In this document: one piece after another, positions 59,701 through 64,000 of the stretch
Layout of the letters: every line of letters begins with the position of its first letter
Position numbering within the stretch: the stretch's first letter is position 1
Origin: Volvox africanus
Lineage: Eukaryota > Chlorophyta > Chlorophyceae > Chlamydomonadales > Volvocaceae
Direction: 5' to 3'
Assembly: GCA_030268105.1 (NCBI GenBank)
Contig: BSDZ01000028.1
Span: forward strand, 954,001 to 1,018,000
DNA length: 64,000 bases
Program-made: the position numbers and the translations under genes
Notes under the pieces: model-generated
Told to the model about the DNA's origin: nothing
The model's database searches: none
The model's input: only the letters and a program-made list of their open reading frames with translations

Positions 59701-62700
59701 AACCCTTCCCTCGGACCGTAACAGGTTTCCCAGAACCCGCTGCCTCCGGGCGCCCCAGTGGTGAGCTCCATGCAGCTGGACGACATGCCGGGACGGCCCA
59801 TGGCGGCGAGCCTGATGGCGGGCACACCACGCTACCTGATGTTCCGGAACGTCTACAATGAGGATCTGCGACCACCGAAGGTCATACCCGACGCTACCAT
59901 TCTATTCCAGGTGGGGGTAAAGGAGGTTGCCTTCATCGAGGTGAAGACTCTTGGAAGCCCGAAATGGTCTTCGCCAAGGTCTACAGTTATACCACAGAGG
60001 ACAGCGGTTGCTAGCCAATCAAATCGAATGCTGCCGCCAATTGCGCCATTTCCGAGACCAGTTCGAAAAGGGCAAGGGCCTCGGATAATGGACCCTGCCA
60101 CAGGAACCCCCGGGCACGCTTTCGTACCGCGTGTGATGGGGAAGGGGTATAATGAACAGATGACGATAGGTACGGAAAGAGTCGTCCAATGATCGGCAAA
60201 TTCTCACTCCAAGTTGTGGTTCCTTCTCTAACGCCCGGCCTCTTTCCCTTCCCAGCTCCACTGCTACCGCCGCGACCTTCGCCTACGTTACACCCAAACC
60301 CTTCCCGCGGGTCGCTTCCGAATCCGCCACCGTCGCCGCTGTTACCGCCGCCGCTGCCCTGTCCCCCAAGGCCGAGGTGTACCCCGCCATGGAACCCTAC
60401 ATCCCGCTGCTGCCGGAGAACTTCCTGGTCACGTACAGTGACACAGTGCCTGGCCTGAGACGCTTCGCGGCCTCAGGCCTGTTATCAACCACCACCAAGA
60501 CCGTCATCTCTACGTTGGCGTCACCCATGCTGAGCCCCACCTACTCCGTCATGTTGCGGCGACTGCAGCTGGCGATGCCTATGCGGGTGCACGACCTTCT
60601 CATGTCACTGGATGCGCGGCACGGCATGGCCACGGGCTAGTGAGTATGGCGCACATCGTTGAACACGTCATTTGCACATTGGATCATATTGTGTATGATG
60701 CCGCGCCAATTGTCGCGCCTACTGCGCGATACACCGCACCACGTGCAGTGGCAGGTAATCTTTTTTCCTACACCTCAAGTCGCCACGCTATCTACCCCGC
60801 ATCTCATACCACACAAACGCTTCAATCATCATGACCTACCCTTCCTCTTTCCCGTTCTCCATAGTGAGGATGGGATTCCCCTTTTCGCCCTTTCGTTCAC
60901 CGCCTTTTCCCGTATCTTACTAATCTTCCCTTTCCCCTCCCCATCTCCCCTTTCCTATTGCAGCGCACCGCCACCCGGCACTGCCGCAGCCCAGTCGCCC
61001 ATCTACCAGACCCCCTCCACCGGCACCCTCACCTACACTATCCGCGTGTCAGTCCATAACGGCCGCACCTTCGTGGGTCCCGCTTACGAGCTGATCGATC
61101 TGACCCACCTGGACGTACCGGGCTGGAAAGTGCTGCAGGTGCCTACGCCGCACCCTGTCTTTGATTACGTCATGGCGGACGTACTGGTCACTATAGTCGT
61201 GGAGCTTCTAGCTACGCCGCCACAGGTGGGCCGTGGGAAGCAGATAGGGGATGTTTTACCGCGGAGGCGGTTGCCCCTCGATCTGTGAGGGGTAGGCCTA
61301 GGTAACGAGAGATGACGGGGTAGACGGGAAGACCTTCGGCAGCTAAGTTGCGGAAGGTTCATGTGGCGATCTGGTAGCGGGGATGAATGAGGGCCCCAAG
61401 AAGGAATAAATGTCTAGAAACTCCGTACGACTGCATCGTGGATGCACATTATCCTTACCACACCATAAGATAACGGCTGGAATCTGTAATCTCCTCGTGC
61501 CGCCTTGCCGCGTTGACTGCCCCGCCAGGCGCCGCCACCCCCAGGCCTGGCCCCGCTGCAGTATCTCATCGGCTACACGGCCTTCGTGCCTTTCTCTGAA
61601 ATCCGAGAGGATGGCAGTGCCGCGCACGTGGCCGTGGGCGTGCACCGCTACCAGCTGAGGCCGCTGGAACCGCTGGTGCTCCGAGACCAGCCACAGCTCA
61701 ACTGGCGAGCGATGCTGGGCGATATGCTTAGCATGGAGGTTCCCGAGCCATTGGTCGAATTTCAACTCTTCGAGACAGGTGTGGCGACGCGTCGAAAGGA
61801 CCAGTCTCAGAACAATGAATTCTTGAGGCGTAAGGGCCCGCAGGCATCCAAACGAGAGCGACTCCCTTCAATGGACTGTTCATGCACTATGTAACAGTGT
61901 TGTACCGACTGCAAGGATTTTCATAAGGGATTTGCGCATAGTCGCGATGAGTCACATGAGCAATTCGTAGCTTACAGAATTTCTTTCGTCCGCCCTCAAA
62001 CCGCCTTCCTCGTGATCGGCTCTGTTGTTTTCTTGCCTGTCTCCCCTCCGTGTGTAGCTCGCACGCCCATCCTGCCACCATTGAAAAAGGTGTTTGCGGT
62101 CATCGAGGCGCAGCGCGAGGAGGAGGCTGAGCAGGGCGATCAGCCCCTGGAGCAGTTGTTACAGCCCGTGCCGGTGCCGATGGAGATCGTGCCGCCGCCC
62201 GAGATCAATGAAGTGGATCCGGATGCGCGCGTGCCATCGCCGCCGCCGGTGGGGGAGATGGTGCCATTGGAACGAGTGCCGTCGGTCGACCTCATGCACA
62301 GCCGCAGGAGTCAGGGTGAGTGGACGGTTATGTTAAACTATGGGGGTGGAGCTTGTTCAGAAGAATTATTTATGGATGCACAACATATTCACAGGGAATC
62401 CTTATATGTATATATAAATGTGTGTTTGTGTAAAGTTGAGGGGGGGGGCCCTCTGAAGGTTGACGCCCTGGGGAAGGCTGAGTAAGGAGTAGATATGGCC
62501 CTGGTCGCGGGAACCCACATCCGGCGAATGGCCCCTGATGGGTGGAGATGAAAGAAACGAGAGCGGTCCTGGCAGCCGTGCGGTTGTAGCCACAGCGAGA
62601 GATACACAAACGAAAAGAGGCCGCACGGAAAATCGTTGTGTGAAAATCGTTTCATGAGTCGTGCCTGATACATGCACGATGAACTCCTGACAACCCTCTC

Positions 62701-63915
62701 TCTTGGTTCCCATGGTAGATCCCGCACCCTCACCCTCTTCCAGCTCCCCCCTACGGGACTACAGCTCTTCAATGCCTTCCCGGCTGGAATAGTGCAGCCT
62801 ACACTGGTCACATGATAACGTTCCGTGCGCCGTCGTCCCCGTAAGCTTGCTTCTTCTTGCCCATAACCTCACATCCCCTGCTGCTTCAATTTTCTGCAGC
62901 AACGCGGCTCCTAGTGACCTTATGTAGAATAACACCTCTTATACAGGTCGCCATCTTTTGCCTCCCTGAATGGAGGCTTATTGGTTTGGCAATCTGCCCT
63001 CATTAACATGCAGGCTCCTCACGGGGCTATGCAATGCCTCCGGAACTGACGGAGCTGACGGTCGCCATGCAGCGCCAGCTGGAGCTCCTCACCAGGGCGG
63101 TGGACGAGCTCAAAGACGTGAGTGGCCCGGGGCCCTTGCCTCAACCCCTACACTTGGGACTGAGCTCCGGTTTGCTAGCCGGGCTCACATGACAGGCCTA
63201 GCAACTAACTAGGTCGTTGCATGTTGTCACACCTTTTACACATTTCATGCCTGGGTATAGTATAGTATGCACGAAGGGAAGTATCGGAGCATTTTGTTGC
63301 GCTTAAATTTCTGTCCATCCGTCCGTCCGTCTAGCATCGTTTTTGTCTATTTGCTTACTATTTCTCTGTCTACCTAGTTTCCCCTGCCTATTCTGTATCT
63401 CTGTCTGTCTATCGTTCTGCCTGCAGGAGCGCAAGTCCTTGCGCAACTCCTTTTTGTCACTTACAGACCGGCAAGGGCGCGACGACATCAACCCCCGCGA
63501 GAACGCCGCGGCTGCAGTGCAGCGCTACTACGATGCGCAGCGTGACAGGAGGGGGAGCATGCAGGTAGGGTGAGGCGGCCTGCCTGCTGGGTGGCATACC
63601 TGACGTCGCGCCTCCGTGCCTGCCTGCCTAATAACAGCAAGATCTCCTTCGACAACACCTCTGTTTTGTGCCGTTGTCCCTCATGGTTTATGCCCGCTGT
63701 TTTGCGCCTGAGTCGCCCGTGTTGACGGTGTCTGCATGCGCTGCTTGAATTGGCACCGACGCAGCCCTCGCCGGAGGAGCTTCAGCGTTTCCTGGATATG
63801 GAGCCCACGCGTAACTTCGGGGACCAGGCCATGTTCAGCGGCGCACAGGCTCCCGACGGCAAGCTGCCCGGCTCGGCCCCTTCGCGAGTCTTGTTGCAGC
63901 AGTTGCACGACGCGG
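56707..63915 (+). CDS. NPHP4: Nephrocystin-4, N-terminal and central part (3' end outside window)
   Basis: NPHP4 sits in the ciliary transition zone and helps gate entry of proteins into the cilium. Exons: possibly 56707-56829 (ATG), then 57007-57431, 57752-57893, 58124-58345, 58637-58925, 59127-59464, 59725-59910, 60256-60639, 60964-61225, 61529-61778, 62058-62315, 63014-63117, 63427-63564 and 63765-63915; the last donor leads out of the window. Similarity to animal NPHP4: FEFQLGVSLYDEAYGTFYGNT, FDVYYHTTVSDPRCMAVVEV, MAGTPRYLMFRN, YIPLLPENFLVTYSDTVPGL, IRVSVHNGRTFVG and LIGYTAFVPF. About 300 extra N-terminal residues hold a probable IQ motif (IQRYYRGYRVRK, exon 58124-58345). The join 59910|60256 is off by phase, so a different donor or an unseen small exon is needed. 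All other joins keep frame. Identification is firm; start and that junction are not. Confidence 0.88.
58157..58192 (+). other. IQ motif (calmodulin-binding type) in the NPHP4 N-terminal extension
   Basis: Residues IQRYYRGYRVRK follow the IQxxxRGxxxR pattern. Animal NPHP4 is not known for an IQ motif, so this is an algal-side feature of the N-terminal extension, assuming these exons belong to the same transcript. Confidence 0.6.
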
Positions 63916-64000
63916 GTAAGGCTGGGGACGGCTGGAAGAGCGTATGGTGGACGGTATGGAGCATGCAGATGAGAGGCGGAGAACGCAGGCAATGACATGG

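Noticed and set aside
62718..62792. Possible NPHP4 exon (DPAPSPSSSSPLRDYSSS)
   Set aside because: It ends in an in-frame stop and has no usable donor, and the flanking exons (62,315 and 63,014) join in frame without it.

Overview
This window is nuclear DNA of an intron-rich flagellated eukaryote, most likely a chlorophyte green alga. The genes are split by many GT-AG introns, with coding exons often 40-300 nt. Two proteins belong to motile or sensory cilia: the axonemal nexin-dynein regulatory protein DRC3 and the transition-zone protein nephrocystin-4. Others fit a green alga: a plant/algal type AMT1 ammonium transporter, a hydroxyproline O-arabinosyltransferase-like enzyme (cell-wall glycoprotein glycosylation), a half-size ABCG transporter and an algal-type patatin lipase. 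The order-level identity is inference; no rRNA, plastid or marker gene is present to settle it.

Layout. 0.1-2.0 kb (+): 3' half of an AMT-type ammonium transporter whose 5' end lies outside the window. 2-9 kb: simple-repeat-rich DNA with no gene I recognise. 9.1-12.9 kb (-): patatin-like lipase. 15.8-19.5 kb (-): a complete 611-residue ABCG half-transporter in ten exons. 21.5 kb (-): a decayed copy of the last ABCG exon. 25.3-31.9 kb (-): an unrecognised protein of about 1,400 residues, with an N-terminal hydrophobic segment, a long Ala-rich 6-residue repeat and about ten KYD-type motifs. 33.6-35.4 kb (+): TMEM69/DUF3429 mitochondrial membrane protein with a GC-AG intron. 38.4-40.0 kb (-): intronless CAP59/CMT1-type glycosyltransferase. 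42.0-44.8 kb (-): complete eIF2-beta in eight exons, with a tRNA-related SINE-like remnant in an intron. 47.3-51.3 kb (-): complete DRC3 (524 residues, nine exons). 51.8-55.1 kb (+): HPAT-like arabinosyltransferase with a duplicated exon. 56.7-63.9 kb (+): nephrocystin-4, continuing past the right edge.

Most gene models below were built by hand from protein-family similarity plus splice-site phase. For ABCG, eIF2-beta, DRC3 and HPAT every junction keeps frame and total length matches the family, so these are strong. The N termini of the patatin, KYD, TMEM69 and NPHP4 genes, and one NPHP4 junction, remain open. The genes do not form a single pathway. The one thematic neighbourhood is 47-64 kb, where two cilium genes flank a secretory-pathway glycosyltransferase, and DRC3 and the HPAT gene start head to head 531 bp apart. 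The most interesting unknowns are the KYD/Ala-repeat protein and the duplicated HPAT exon.
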